Shown in pieces: positions 1-8,888 of a DNA stretch of 64,000 nucleotides (positions within the stretch are counted from its first letter, which is position 1; each line of letters opens with the position of its first letter). Under the pieces are notes generated by a model that saw only the letters and a program-made list of their open reading frames with translations, was not told the origin of the DNA and did not search any database. The translations under genes were made by a program, and so were the position numbers. This DNA comes from Rhodococcus sp. IEGM 1379 (GTDB lineage: Bacteria > Actinomycetota > Actinomycetes > Mycobacteriales > Mycobacteriaceae), in NCBI RefSeq assembly GCF_030056815.1, contig NZ_JASHKR010000017.1, forward strand, positions 43,436-107,435, given 5' to 3'.

Positions 1-267
1 GACTTCCAACCCGGCGATCAGAAGTCCCGCGCGGGGCGCATCGAAAGCTTTGCGCACGGCCTGCCCCATCGTGCGGGCAACCGAGGTGACTTTGGCGAAG
101 AGTTCAGGATCGACGTCCTGCCACTGATCAACCTCGGCGCGCGGAACCACCAGTACGTGGCCCTGCGTGACCGGAGCGATCGTGAGAAAGGCCACGACGT
201 CGTCGTCTTCCCACACGAAACGTCCTGGTAGATCTCCGTTGATTATGGCGCTGAAGACTGAAGGCAT
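1..267 (-). CDS. HIT family protein, 3' end outside the window
   Basis: The minus strand reads from an ATG at 267 to the window edge without a stop and gives about 89 residues of a histidine-triad (HIT) nucleotide-hydrolase fold. The N-terminus [20 protein letters not shown] and the stretch [14 protein letters not shown] are typical of the family. The HxHxH catalytic motif would lie beyond position 1, so it cannot be checked. The gene is divergent from the glycosyltransferase pair that follows. A second, complete HIT gene lies at 19329-19742. The family call is confident; the substrate is unknown. Confidence 0.85.
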   Translation of the reverse strand, partial: MPSVFSAIINGDLPGRFVWEDDDVVAFLTIAPVTQGHVLVVPRAEVDQWQDVDPELFAKVTSVARTMGQAVRKAFDAPRAGLLIAGLEV

Positions 268-356
268 ACCTCGAAGGTTATCCCGCACAGTGGTTGCCAG
301 GAAACTCCCAGGCTGTATCCAGAGTGGCCGAAGCCTGTCAGTCAATCCTGGGACGC

Positions 357-1598
357 ATGACGACTGAAGCCATGCAGACTGCGGGCAGCACGGACGCCGA
401 CGCGGTCGCCGCGAAAACGGTAGTGCTGGACGTGGTCGTTCCGGTATACAACGAGGAAGCCGGGCTCGAAACATGCGTTCGGCGCCTGCGCCACCATCTC
501 CGCACGCAGGTTCCCTTTCCGGCCCGAATCACGGTCGCCGATAACGCCAGTGTCGACCGGACACTGGCGATTGCGCAGAAGTTGGCGGACGAATTCGACG
601 ACGTTCGCGTCGTGCATCTCGAGGAGAAGGGACGCGGCCGGGCGCTGCGCCAGGTCTGGAGTGCATCCGACGCGGACGTCGTCGCCTATATGGATGTGGA
701 TCTCTCCACCGACCTCAATGCGCTGATGCCGTTGATCGCGCCCTTGTTGTCCGGCCATTCGGATATCGCGATCGGTTCTCGGTTGGCACGTTCGTCTCGG
801 GTGGTCCGTGGCCCCAAGCGTGAGTTCATCTCGCGCAGTTACAATCTCATCTTGCGCAGTGCACTGCATGCGCGCTTCTCCGACGCTCAGTGTGGTTTCA
901 AAGCCATGCGCGTCGACGTTGCGCGCCAACTACTTCCGTTGGTCGAAGACACCGGCTGGTTTTTCGACACCGAGTTGTTGGTGTTGGCGGAGCGTGCCGG
1001 GATGCGGATTCACGAAGTTCCGGTGGACTGGGTCGACGACCCGGACAGTCGTGTCGACATCGTGGCCACCGCCGTCGCGGACCTCAAAGGGGTGGTGCGC
1101 GTGGGGCGGGCATTGTCGACGGGCTCATTGCCAATGGCGGAGCTTCGGGTGAGCTTCGGCCGTGAACCGCTGGTTCCCGGTGTACCTCGCGGGATGGTGG
1201 GGCAGCTGGCGAGGTTTGCCGTCGTCGGTGTCATCTCGACGGTGGCTTATGCACTGTTGTACCTGGCGTTGCATTCGGTCATGGGCGCTCAGTGGGCCAA
1301 CGCAATTTCGCTGCTCATCACCGCCGTCTTCAATACGGCGGCCAACCGTGCTTTCACCTTCGGTGTTCGCGGCGTGGAAGGCTCTGCACGACATCAGATG
1401 CAGGGACTGCTCGTCTTCGGATTCGGACTTTTCCTCACCAGTGGATCGTTGTTCCTGTTGCATTCCTTTGCCCCGGGAGCATCCAAGCACGTTGAACTTG
1501 CCGTTCTCGTGATCGCCAATCTTGTTGCCACAGTGAGTCGGTTTATCGCACTGCGCTGGGTCTTCCGTTCCACACAATCTGTAGGAGTCAATCGATGA
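357..1598 (+). CDS. Bifunctional GT2 glycosyltransferase / GtrA-like membrane protein
   Basis: The N-terminal half is a GT-A fold family 2 glycosyltransferase of the dolichol-phosphate-mannose-synthase type. It opens the domain with [16 protein letters not shown], has the metal/nucleotide-binding stretch [13 protein letters not shown] and a later QCGFKAMR. The C-terminal 130 or so residues are a GtrA-like domain with four predicted membrane helices and a positively charged end. Such fusions are thought to make and flip a polyprenyl-phosphate sugar for surface glycosylation. I prefer the ATG at 357; an in-frame start at 294 would add 21 uncharacteristic residues. The stop overlaps the next start by ATGA, so it is coupled to the GT39 enzyme. 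Confidence 0.88.
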   Translation: MTTEAMQTAGSTDADAVAAKTVVLDVVVPVYNEEAGLETCVRRLRHHLRTQVPFPARITVADNASVDRTLAIAQKLADEFDDVRVVHLEEKGRGRALRQVWSASDADVVAYMDVDLSTDLNALMPLIAPLLSGHSDIAIGSRLARSSRVVRGPKREFISRSYNLILRSALHARFSDAQCGFKAMRVDVARQLLPLVEDTGWFFDTELLVLAERAGMRIHEVPVDWVDDPDSRVDIVATAVADLKGVVRVGRALSTGSLPMAELRVSFGREPLVPGVPRGMVGQLARFAVVGVISTVAYALLYLALHSVMGAQWANAISLLITAVFNTAANRAFTFGVRGVEGSARHQMQGLLVFGFGLFLTSGSLFLLHSFAPGASKHVELAVLVIANLVATVSRFIALRWVFRSTQSVGVNR

Positions 1599-3709
1599 CA
1601 GCCATTGCCGAGCGGGAAAGCGTCGCCACGCCTGTACCCGAACCGTCGCATTCGGTACGTTGGGAACCCTGGGCACTAGGTGTACTTCTTCTCGGTACCG
1701 GTGTTGCCTACATCTGGGGCCTCGGAGCTTCCGGTTGGGCAAATTCCTTCTATGCCGCTGCCGTACAGGCCGGTTCGGTGTCGTGGAAGGCCTTCTTCTT
1801 CGGCTCCTCCGACGCAGCGAATTCGATCACCGTCGACAAGCCGCCGATGTCGCTGTGGCTGATGTCGTTGTCCGTGAGAATCTTCGGGCTCAACTCCTGG
1901 GCGATGCTGGTGCCGCAAGCGCTGCTGGGCGTCGGTTCGGTGGCACTCCTGTGGGCCACTGTTCGCCGGTACTTCGGTGCTGCGGCCGGGCTGCTGTCTG
2001 GTCTCGTTTTGGCGCTCACTCCTGTTGCCGCACTGATGTTCCGGTTCAATAATCCGGATGCGATGCTGGTTCTCATCATGGTCGCCGCGGTGTGGGCGAT
2101 GATGCGCGCGGTCCAGGACGGACGTACCCGATGGCTCGTGTTGGTCGGGGTGTTCTGCGGCTTCGGATTTTTGACCAAACAGTTGCAGGTCATGCTCGTC
2201 GTGCCGCCGTTGGCGCTGACCTATCTGATTGCCGGTCCGCCGAAGCTGGGTAAGCGCGTGCTGCAATTGTTCGCCGCGCTCGGCGGCATGATCGTCTCCG
2301 CCGGCTGGTGGTTGGCGATCGTCGAATTGTGGCCGGCGGATTCGCGTCCCTGGATCGGCGGGTCGCAGAACAACTCAATCCTCGAATTGACCTTCGGCTA
2401 CAACGGATTGGGACGATTGAGTGGCAACGAGACCGGCAGTGTCGGTGGCGGCGGAATGCGGACTGCCGGTGACGCTGCGGGAGCTGCTGCGGGTGGATTC
2501 CCCGGGATGGGCGATGTTGCAGGTGGTATGGCTCCAGGTGGTGGGGGTGGCGGTATGTGGGGAACTGCCGGTATCAGCCGGATGTTCGAATCTGCACAAG
2601 GCGGCCAGATCGCATGGTTGATTCCCGCCGCTCTGATCCTCTTCATTGCTGGAATTATGCTGCGAGGCAAAGCTCCTCGTGTAGATACGCAACGTGCGTC
2701 GTTCATCGTGTGGGGTCTCTGGTTGTTGGTGACGGGACTGACTTTCAGTTTTATGGCCGGCATCTTCCACGCGTACTACACAGTGGCGCTGGCACCGGCG
2801 ATTGCCGCACTGGTTGGATCGGGTTCCGTGCTGCTGTGGCGTCACCGCGAAACATTCTGGGTCCGTATCGTATTGGCACTTTCGCTGGCCGCGACGGTGG
2901 CGATGGCCTGGGTGCTGCTCGGACGCACACCTTCGTTTGTCCCGTGGCTGAGGTGGACCGTTCTGTTAGTCGGCATTATGGCCGCAGTTGCAATGCTGAT
3001 CCCGAAGGTAACCCGAGGACGAGTCGGGGTAGCGGTGATATTCGCGGCCCTGTTCACCGGGCTGGCCGGTCCGACCGCCTATGCGATCGACACGATCAAC
3101 ACTTCGCATACCGGTTCGATAGTCTCGGCTGGTCCTAGCGTCGAGGGAGGAATGGGTGGCCGCGGTGGATTCGGCGGTATGCCAGGCGGTATGCCAGGCG
3201 GTATGGCAGACGGCGGTAGCCGTCGAATGGATGGCGGCAGCGCCGGTGCGGCGACGGTTCCGGGAATGGGCACAGCACCCACCGGTATAGGCCAGGTACG
3301 GGGAACGGTCGCCGAGGGTGCAGGCGGGGCAATGGGCGGCGGTGCCGGGGGTGGCCTACTGCAGGGCAGTACACCCAGCGCAGAGTTGGTGGCGAAGCTC
3401 GAACAAGACGCGGACCAGTTCACCTGGGTAGCAGCAGCAATCGGATCCAACAGTGCATCCGGTTATCAGCTTGCCACCCAGTCTCCGGTGATGGCGATCG
3501 GAGGATTCAACGGTAGCGATCCGTCGCCGACGCTCGAACAGTTCCAGCAGTACGTTGCCGACGGGAAGATTCACTTCTTCATTGGCGGCGGCGGGATGGG
3601 TGGCGGCATGAACGCCGAGGGAACGGCGACCGCGATATCAACCTGGGTGACCGAGAACTTTACGGCCACAACGGTGGACGGTGTGACCCTCTACGACCTG
3701 ACTGCCTGA
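1595..3709 (+). CDS. GT39 (ArnT/PMT-like) polytopic glycosyltransferase with Gly/Met-rich loops
   Basis: This 704-residue multi-spanning protein belongs to the GT39/ArnT/YkcB group, which transfers sugars from polyprenyl-phosphate donors to acceptors outside the membrane. The first luminal loop has the family acidic region (ANSITVDKPPMSLWLMSLSV) and many helices follow. Two low-complexity stretches rich in Gly, Met and Ala interrupt the predicted extracytoplasmic parts, at about residues 275-330 and 510-590. The C-terminal soluble domain carries FTWVAAAIGSNSASGYQLA and FFIGGGGMGGGM. It is translationally coupled to the GT2/GtrA gene, so the two probably supply and use one lipid-linked sugar. 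It ends 5 bp from the convergent ABC operon. Confidence 0.87.
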   Translation: MTAIAERESVATPVPEPSHSVRWEPWALGVLLLGTGVAYIWGLGASGWANSFYAAAVQAGSVSWKAFFFGSSDAANSITVDKPPMSLWLMSLSVRIFGLNSWAMLVPQALLGVGSVALLWATVRRYFGAAAGLLSGLVLALTPVAALMFRFNNPDAMLVLIMVAAVWAMMRAVQDGRTRWLVLVGVFCGFGFLTKQLQVMLVVPPLALTYLIAGPPKLGKRVLQLFAALGGMIVSAGWWLAIVELWPADSRPWIGGSQNNSILELTFGYNGLGRLSGNETGSVGGGGMRTAGDAAGAAAGGFPGMGDVAGGMAPGGGGGGMWGTAGISRMFESAQGGQIAWLIPAALILFIAGIMLRGKAPRVDTQRASFIVWGLWLLVTGLTFSFMAGIFHAYYTVALAPAIAALVGSGSVLLWRHRETFWVRIVLALSLAATVAMAWVLLGRTPSFVPWLRWTVLLVGIMAAVAMLIPKVTRGRVGVAVIFAALFTGLAGPTAYAIDTINTSHTGSIVSAGPSVEGGMGGRGGFGGMPGGMPGGMADGGSRRMDGGSAGAATVPGMGTAPTGIGQVRGTVAEGAGGAMGGGAGGGLLQGSTPSAELVAKLEQDADQFTWVAAAIGSNSASGYQLATQSPVMAIGGFNGSDPSPTLEQFQQYVADGKIHFFIGGGGMGGGMNAEGTATAISTWVTENFTATTVDGVTLYDLTA
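3173..3206 (+). repeat. 12-bp tandem repeat in the glycine-rich part of the GT39 gene
   Basis: The unit GGCGGTATGCCA occurs twice in full (3173-3184 and 3185-3196), followed by a third partial copy. Because 12 is a multiple of 3, copy-number change would add or remove GGMP tetrads without breaking the frame. Confidence 0.8.
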
Positions 3710-3714
3710 TCCCG

Positions 3715-4362
3715 CTATGCCCGAATGCCGTCGAGGTCGTGTACCTGCTCGCAGCAGGCCAAGAGTAGGTCACAATCATGACTGATGAGTAGCACTCCCA
3801 TGCCGGCTTCGGTGGCTCGACGCTCGATCAATCTCACGAGGGATGCGGTGGTCGCAGCGTCGAGCATCGCCGTCGCCTCGTCGCAGATGAGGTACTTGGG
3901 TTGCTGCGCCAATGATCTCGCGAGCGCTGCGCGTTGCAGCTGGCCGTCGCTCACCTGATGGGGACGACGCGTCAGGAGATCGGGAGTGAGCCCGACTTCT
4001 GATGCCAGGGCTTCGATGTCGATGGTTCGCCGTGCAATGTCGGCAGGTTGGCTGATGATGCGAGACAATGTGTGACGGGGATCTGTTGCGGCACGGGGAG
4101 ACTGGAAGAGCATGGAGACGGCGCCCCTCAGCGCACCGGGTACACCGAATTTGGTGCCGGCGACGGGGGTGCCGTCGATATGAACTTCGCCCGACCACGG
4201 GGCGTCCAAGGAGGCGAGAATCCTTGCCAACGTGGATTTTCCGGTACCGGACGGGCCGGTCAAGCCGATCAATTGTCCGGCCGGGATCTCGAGAGAGACG
4301 TTGTCGAGTACCGACCGGCCTCGCTCGTAGCCGAAAATAATGTTGCGTCCGTGCAAGCTCAT
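3715..4362 (-). CDS. Peptide/nickel-type ABC transporter ATP-binding protein (second ATPase)
   Basis: A 215-residue nucleotide-binding domain and the last gene of a five-gene importer operon. Walker A is GPSGTGKSTLARIL, the signature is VSDGQLQRAALARSL (VSDGQ in place of LSGGQ), and Walker B is YLICDEATAMLD, followed by the H-loop LLISHDCDLL. It is shorter than most DppF/OppF proteins because it lacks the C-terminal oligopeptide extension, like NikE-type subunits. It starts 1 bp after the stop of the first ATPase, so the two should form the heterodimeric motor. The ligand cannot be told from the sequence. Confidence 0.9.
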   Translation of the reverse strand: MSLHGRNIIFGYERGRSVLDNVSLEIPAGQLIGLTGPSGTGKSTLARILASLDAPWSGEVHIDGTPVAGTKFGVPGALRGAVSMLFQSPRAATDPRHTLSRIISQPADIARRTIDIEALASEVGLTPDLLTRRPHQVSDGQLQRAALARSLAQQPKYLICDEATAMLDAATTASLVRLIERRATEAGMGVLLISHDCDLLLACCEQVHDLDGIRA

Positions 4363-4363
4363 C

Positions 4364-5269
4364 TCAGATCACCTTTCGCAGTGTGCGGTAGGTGCGTTCG
4401 CCGAGCGTGACAAGTTCGGTCGGTCCGCCGGATTGGGTGGACTCCGGTCGACGCAGATAGTAGACGCAGTCGTCGGGGAGGTCCGTCAACTGCGGTGGTG
4501 ATCCGGGAATGGGATTCAGTCCGCGGGACGGCAAGGCGCCGATCAGGTCCTGTGTGTAGTCGTGGAGTGGATCCTGCAGTACCTGCGCGGCGGGCCCGAT
4601 TTCCATGATGCGTGAGGCATACATGACGGCCAGGCGATCCGCTATCTTGTTGTGGATCAAGGACGACAGGTCATGGGTAATGAGTAGGACGGCTGCGCCT
4701 TCGTCGGCACATTCGCGGAGGAGACCGAGGATATGGTCGGTGAGGGTGCGGTCGAGGTTGGCAGTCGGTTCGTCGGCCACGATCACCGACGGATTTCCGG
4801 CCAGTGCGCCGGCGATGGCAACTCGCTGCGCCATACCGCCGGAGAGTTCATGGGGGTAGCAGTCGAGGGCTGAAGGTTCGAGTCCGACTCGCCTCGCCAA
4901 CCCGTCGCAGGTGTGATTGCTGCCGAGAGTGCTGATCGTCTCCTGTAGCTGTGATCGCGCGGTCCGCACGGGGGTGAGATATGTTGCGGCAGATTGAGGA
5001 ACGAGCGCAGCATGCCGGCCCCGGAACGGAGTGCCGGAGAAGACGTCGATATCTCCGACCGTGATACTGCCTGTTCTTCGTGTATCCGGTGGCAGCATGT
5101 TCATCACCGAGGTGGCGATGATGGACTTGCCACAGCCAGACTCGCCGACAAGTGCAGTGATCGTCCCGTTGTGGACGTCGAGGTCGATATCGCTGGCGGC
5201 GTGGACAACCGAGCCGTCGGCCAGTGGTATTCGGACGGTGAGCGAGTTGATATGTAGGCCGGTTGTCAC
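4364..5269 (-). CDS. Peptide/nickel-type ABC transporter ATP-binding protein (first ATPase)
   Basis: I take the GTG at 5267-5269 as the start, giving 301 residues beginning VTTGLHINSLTVRIPLADG. It overlaps the upstream permease stop by GTGA; the open frame extends much further upstream but antisense-like Arg/Pro-rich sequence there is not coding. Walker A is GESGCGKSIIATSV, the signature LSGGMAQRVAIAGAL and Walker B VIVADEPTANLD. A C-terminal oligopeptide/nickel-transporter extension is present (ALPSRGLNPIPGSPPQL) and would bind near the dimer interface. It belongs to the DppD/NikD group. Confidence 0.9.
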   Translation of the reverse strand: MTTGLHINSLTVRIPLADGSVVHAASDIDLDVHNGTITALVGESGCGKSIIATSVMNMLPPDTRRTGSITVGDIDVFSGTPFRGRHAALVPQSAATYLTPVRTARSQLQETISTLGSNHTCDGLARRVGLEPSALDCYPHELSGGMAQRVAIAGALAGNPSVIVADEPTANLDRTLTDHILGLLRECADEGAAVLLITHDLSSLIHNKIADRLAVMYASRIMEIGPAAQVLQDPLHDYTQDLIGALPSRGLNPIPGSPPQLTDLPDDCVYYLRRPESTQSGGPTELVTLGERTYRTLRKVI

Positions 5270-6087
5270 AGTCTCAGCTCCGATGGTCGCGGGGGTGTGA
5301 GCATTGATCGCAGCGCCGAACCAGCGATTGCTACTGCGACGGTTGCGATCACGAGTACGGCAGCCGGGAATACCAGAGTCCACCAGCCACTGAGCAGTAG
5401 GGAGCCTCGAGCTTCTTCGAGAAGTGTTCCCAGACTGGGTTTGTGGGGCGGTAATCCGAATCCGAGGAACGACAGGGTGGACTCGTGCCACACCGCGTGG
5501 GGGAGGAGAAGAACCACAGCGATCAGTGCCTGGGGTGCGGCGGCCGGGACGAGGTGACGCATGATCACGTGCCGCCGACTCGCGCCCGCAAGGATGGCCG
5601 CGTCGATGTACGGACGCTCGCGCAGGCTCAAGATTTCGCCGCGAATGATGCGCGCCACCTGAGTCCAGTGAGTGAGCGCGATTGAGAGCACGATGGCCGC
5701 GATGCTTCCGCGGAACATTGCGACGATGACGATGCCGAGCAGTAGATGGGGGAGGGCGTTGACAGCGTCGTTGCTGCGCATGACAATTCGGTCTACCCAG
5801 CCGCCGATCAAACCCGCGGTGGTACCGACGGCTACACCGATCACAGTGGTCAATAGGGCACAAGCGAGGGCGATGAGCAGGGACGTGCGAATGCCGGCGG
5901 CAATGCGTACAAACAGGTCTCGGCCGGCCGAGTCCGTGCCGAACGGATGGGCGAGCGACGGCGCCAACCGTGCTTGGGCGAAATCGGTGACGCGGTCGTC
6001 GACATCCGCGATCCATGGCACAAATGCCGCATAGAGCGCGATGAGGATCAGGACACCGACGGCGATCTTGAAACGTCTCTCAGCCAT
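5266..6087 (-). CDS. ABC transporter permease, DppC/NikC type
   Basis: A 273-residue inner-membrane permease with about six helices. The N-terminus MAERRFKIAVGVLILIALYA enters a helix, and the stretch HPFGTDSAGRDLFVRIAAG is the DppC/OppC hallmark. The EAA loop is near DAAILAGASRRHVIMRHLVP. It overlaps the upstream DppB-type permease by 8 bp and the downstream ATPase by 4 bp, so all are read from one transcript. It forms the translocation pore with the partner at 6080-7117. Confidence 0.92.
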   Translation of the reverse strand: MAERRFKIAVGVLILIALYAAFVPWIADVDDRVTDFAQARLAPSLAHPFGTDSAGRDLFVRIAAGIRTSLLIALACALLTTVIGVAVGTTAGLIGGWVDRIVMRSNDAVNALPHLLLGIVIVAMFRGSIAAIVLSIALTHWTQVARIIRGEILSLRERPYIDAAILAGASRRHVIMRHLVPAAAPQALIAVVLLLPHAVWHESTLSFLGFGLPPHKPSLGTLLEEARGSLLLSGWWTLVFPAAVLVIATVAVAIAGSALRSMLTPPRPSELRL

Positions 6088-7117
6088 CTGTGTTCACTCT
6101 CGGGTCGATTACGGCAACAACGACGTCGGCAAGGAGCGAACCCAGCATGACGGTGAACGTTGTTCCGACGGTGAGGAATGCGAGCAGTGCCATGTCGAGA
6201 TCGCGAGCCGACGAGACGATGGCACCGGCGATTCCCGGCCAACTGAACACTTCCTCGACCAGTACTGCGCCGACGATCAATTCGGGTAAACGCACCCCGA
6301 TGATGTTGACGAACGGAGCGAGCGACGTCGGAAGGATATGGCGCTTCGTGATTGTCGGTGCCGGGATTCCACGTGCGACGGCGCCAGCTACAAAACCTTC
6401 TCCGGCCGCCCCTGCCACGGACTCGCGGACTGCCAGTAGCAGCCACGGCATTTGAGAGATCGCGAGCACTGCCACCGGAAGTATCAGGTGGCGAATAACC
6501 TGTCCAGCGGTGGGATCGGCACCACCGTCCGTCAATCCGGCGACGGGCAACCAACCGAGGGCTAACGCGAAGAGCGCAATTGCGCCTAACGACATGACAA
6601 ACGGAGGAAGTCCCTGAACGACGACGCACAGGCCTGACACGGTTTTGTCCAGGAACCCGCCCTTGCGAATTCCGGCGAGAACGCCCAGCGTGAGTGAGGC
6701 GAGAATCGCGATCATCAGGCTGATACCGACCAGAAGGAGTGTCCACGGCAAACGCTCGGAAATGACTTGGGAAACAGGTTGATTGAACGATCGGGAGATT
6801 CCCAGATCCCCGGTGAGCACTCCCTGTAGCCACGTCCAGTACGTGCTGTACCAGGGGTTGCCGAAGCCCATCTGTGAGGCGATCAGAGCCTTGTCTGCCT
6901 CGCTGGTCGTCATGTAGCGCGAACCGAGATAGCCCACCAGGGGGTCGAAAGGTGACATCGCCGCGGCAGCAAACAATCCGGTGGACACGACCACGATTAC
7001 GGGAACGACGAACAACATCCGCCGAACTGCCATCGTGAGGATGGCGCGTCGGCGAGAGCTGTGGGTTCCATCCGGATGTGTTGCCGGGGCGCCAGTTCGG
7101 ACGTCGATGGCTGTCAC
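6080..7117 (-). CDS. ABC transporter permease, DppB/NikB type
   Basis: The GTG at 7115-7117 is preferred because it overlaps the stop of the binding-protein gene by GTGA; this gives 345 residues. A hydrophilic lead of about 30 residues precedes the first helix (MAVRRMLFVVPVIVVVSTGL). The EAA-loop region FVAGAVARGIPAPTITKRHI and the final LLADVVVAVIDPRV are typical of DppB/OppB proteins. It is the second gene of the importer operon and pairs with the DppC-type permease. Confidence 0.92.
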   Translation of the reverse strand: MTAIDVRTGAPATHPDGTHSSRRRAILTMAVRRMLFVVPVIVVVSTGLFAAAAMSPFDPLVGYLGSRYMTTSEADKALIASQMGFGNPWYSTYWTWLQGVLTGDLGISRSFNQPVSQVISERLPWTLLLVGISLMIAILASLTLGVLAGIRKGGFLDKTVSGLCVVVQGLPPFVMSLGAIALFALALGWLPVAGLTDGGADPTAGQVIRHLILPVAVLAISQMPWLLLAVRESVAGAAGEGFVAGAVARGIPAPTITKRHILPTSLAPFVNIIGVRLPELIVGAVLVEEVFSWPGIAGAIVSSARDLDMALLAFLTVGTTFTVMLGSLLADVVVAVIDPRVNTDG

Positions 7118-8709
7118 TGTTCTTGTGTCCAGCTCTGCAGGGACCACCACGGACCCCACGTCACACCGTGAGCATGAGGTTCGAGCACCGGTCCGGACAT
7201 CCTCCAGTCGGAATCTTTCGAGACATACGTGTGGTCGAGGAAGACCAGGTACACGTAGCCGGGATCGTCGACGTAGGCCTGCTGCACATCTCGGTACGCG
7301 GCATCGCGAATGGCTGGGTCGAGGCTGCGTCGGCCGACGTCGAGTCCAGCATCGACAACGGGGTTCGAGTAGTCACTCGGATTGTTGTAGATGCTCCCCA
7401 CCCCGGGCGCGATGTACTTCGAATCGAGCGCGTTGTAGGCCTGAGTATCGGGATCGAAGGGCTCGTCGCCGCCGCCGAGCAGTGTGGAGTCCAGGTTGAT
7501 TCGTGGGTCGATGCGATCCCACGACAGTGCTTCCAGATCTACTTCGACGCCGATACCGAGTGCGTCGGAAGCGAAGGCCTGCGCCAGATCTCGACGAACA
7601 GTATCCACGGAGTTGTACATGATCGTGAACTGCGCGCGCTGCCCGTTTTTCGAGCGGATGCCATCGCTGCCTTCGAGCCAGCCGGCTTCGGTGAGTATCT
7701 GCGCGGCGCGGTCCGGGTCGTAGGCAAACGTGGCATTCGGGTTGTAGGACGAGCCGTAGACCTCGGGAATCGGAGTGGCGGCGACGCGGCCGTGTCCGCC
7801 GAGAACGTTGTCGATCATGGACTGGCGGTTGGCTGCGAGGTTCAGAGCCATGCGCATCGCCTTGTCGCCGACCACAGGGTTGTTTGTCGGCAGGGAGACT
7901 CCACGCCAGTCTGCCGACTGATGAGCGGTGACCGACATGCCGTCACGATCGGCAAACGTATTGGCCAGGAGTGGAGGAAGGTTGGTCCCGTCGATCTCGC
8001 CGGACATCATGCGCTGGGCTCGGGTGTTGTCGTCGGGGACGTACAAGAGTGTGAGTTTCCTGATCCGGGGTTCGCCGCCCCAGTAGTTTTTGTTGGCCGC
8101 GAACACCGCACGATCCGGTGACAGGTCTACCAATGTGTACGGGCCGGTGCCGATCGGTTGGGTGTTCAGCGTCGACTCGGCAGCAAGGCCGGGTGTCGCC
8201 ACGGACTCCGAAGGAACTATGCCGATCAGCATCTTGGTGAGCAGAGGGGCGTAGGAATACGCCAGACGGAACTCGACGGTGCGCTCGTCTAGCGCGACGA
8301 CATCGCTGATCATGTCGAACGACGACTTCGCTTCGGACGCCGATGCCGGATCGAGGATCGCCTTGTAGGTGGCGGCGACGTCGGCGGCGTCGAAGGTGGA
8401 GCCGTCGGAGAACGTGACACCGCTGCGGAGTTCGACGGTCCAGATGGTGGCGTCCGAGTTGGCCGTCGGAACATTTGCGGCGAGGGCCGGTTCGAAACCG
8501 GGCATTCCGGCGCCGCCGGTGAGGCGGACCAGACCGTCGTACATCTTGGCTTCGCCGGCCGCGCCGAAGCCGGCGACGGGGTTGTATCCGCCCAATTCGT
8601 AGCCGTCGGCAAGCACGAGGCCGTCGTCGGAGGGGGCCGAGGGACTACTGCAGGATGCGACCAACAGTGCGCCCGCGAGTGTCAGGACGCTGGTTCGGGT
8701 CAGATTCAC
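7114..8709 (-). CDS. Family 5 extracellular solute-binding lipoprotein (peptide/nickel ABC importer)
   Basis: The start is a GTG at 8707-8709 with the good ribosome-binding site AAAGGA six bases upstream; this gives 531 residues. The signal peptide ends in a lipobox (LLVASCSS), so the mature protein should be lipid-anchored on the outer face of the membrane. The bilobed family 5 fold is shown by WTVELRSGVTFSDGSTFDAA, by IGTGPYTLVDLSPDRAVFAA and by the C-terminal VQQAYVDDPGYVYLVFLDHT. It heads the operon 8709-3715 and defines the ligand, probably an oligopeptide or a metal complex; sequence alone does not say which. The AT-richer upstream region holds two TGAATA repeats (minus strand, 8755-8768). 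Confidence 0.92.
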   Translation of the reverse strand: MNLTRTSVLTLAGALLVASCSSPSAPSDDGLVLADGYELGGYNPVAGFGAAGEAKMYDGLVRLTGGAGMPGFEPALAANVPTANSDATIWTVELRSGVTFSDGSTFDAADVAATYKAILDPASASEAKSSFDMISDVVALDERTVEFRLAYSYAPLLTKMLIGIVPSESVATPGLAAESTLNTQPIGTGPYTLVDLSPDRAVFAANKNYWGGEPRIRKLTLLYVPDDNTRAQRMMSGEIDGTNLPPLLANTFADRDGMSVTAHQSADWRGVSLPTNNPVVGDKAMRMALNLAANRQSMIDNVLGGHGRVAATPIPEVYGSSYNPNATFAYDPDRAAQILTEAGWLEGSDGIRSKNGQRAQFTIMYNSVDTVRRDLAQAFASDALGIGVEVDLEALSWDRIDPRINLDSTLLGGGDEPFDPDTQAYNALDSKYIAPGVGSIYNNPSDYSNPVVDAGLDVGRRSLDPAIRDAAYRDVQQAYVDDPGYVYLVFLDHTYVSKDSDWRMSGPVLEPHAHGVTWGPWWSLQSWTQEQ

Positions 8710-8888
8710 TGGTGTCCTTTCGTGACGAACAGACGTCAATTACATCTGTTCACCTATTCAGATATTCATATGATGTCATCTCGAACCGGATATTTCGCCC
8801 GTCGTTGGAAGTCGGTTCAGGCTGGTGCAAGAAGCCCCAGGTGGAACACACTGACAGCGTGGGCAATGCCGGGCCGTAGTCTGTTCAC

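Noticed and set aside
5270..6016. N-terminal extension of the first ABC ATPase
   Set aside because: It is an Arg/Pro/His-rich shadow of the permease gene in another frame; the GTGA overlap at 5266-5269 sets the true start.
8755..8773. TGAATA repeats as a metal-sensor (ArsR/SmtB) operator
   Set aside because: The two copies are direct repeats, not the inverted arrangement these sensors need, so I did not claim a site.
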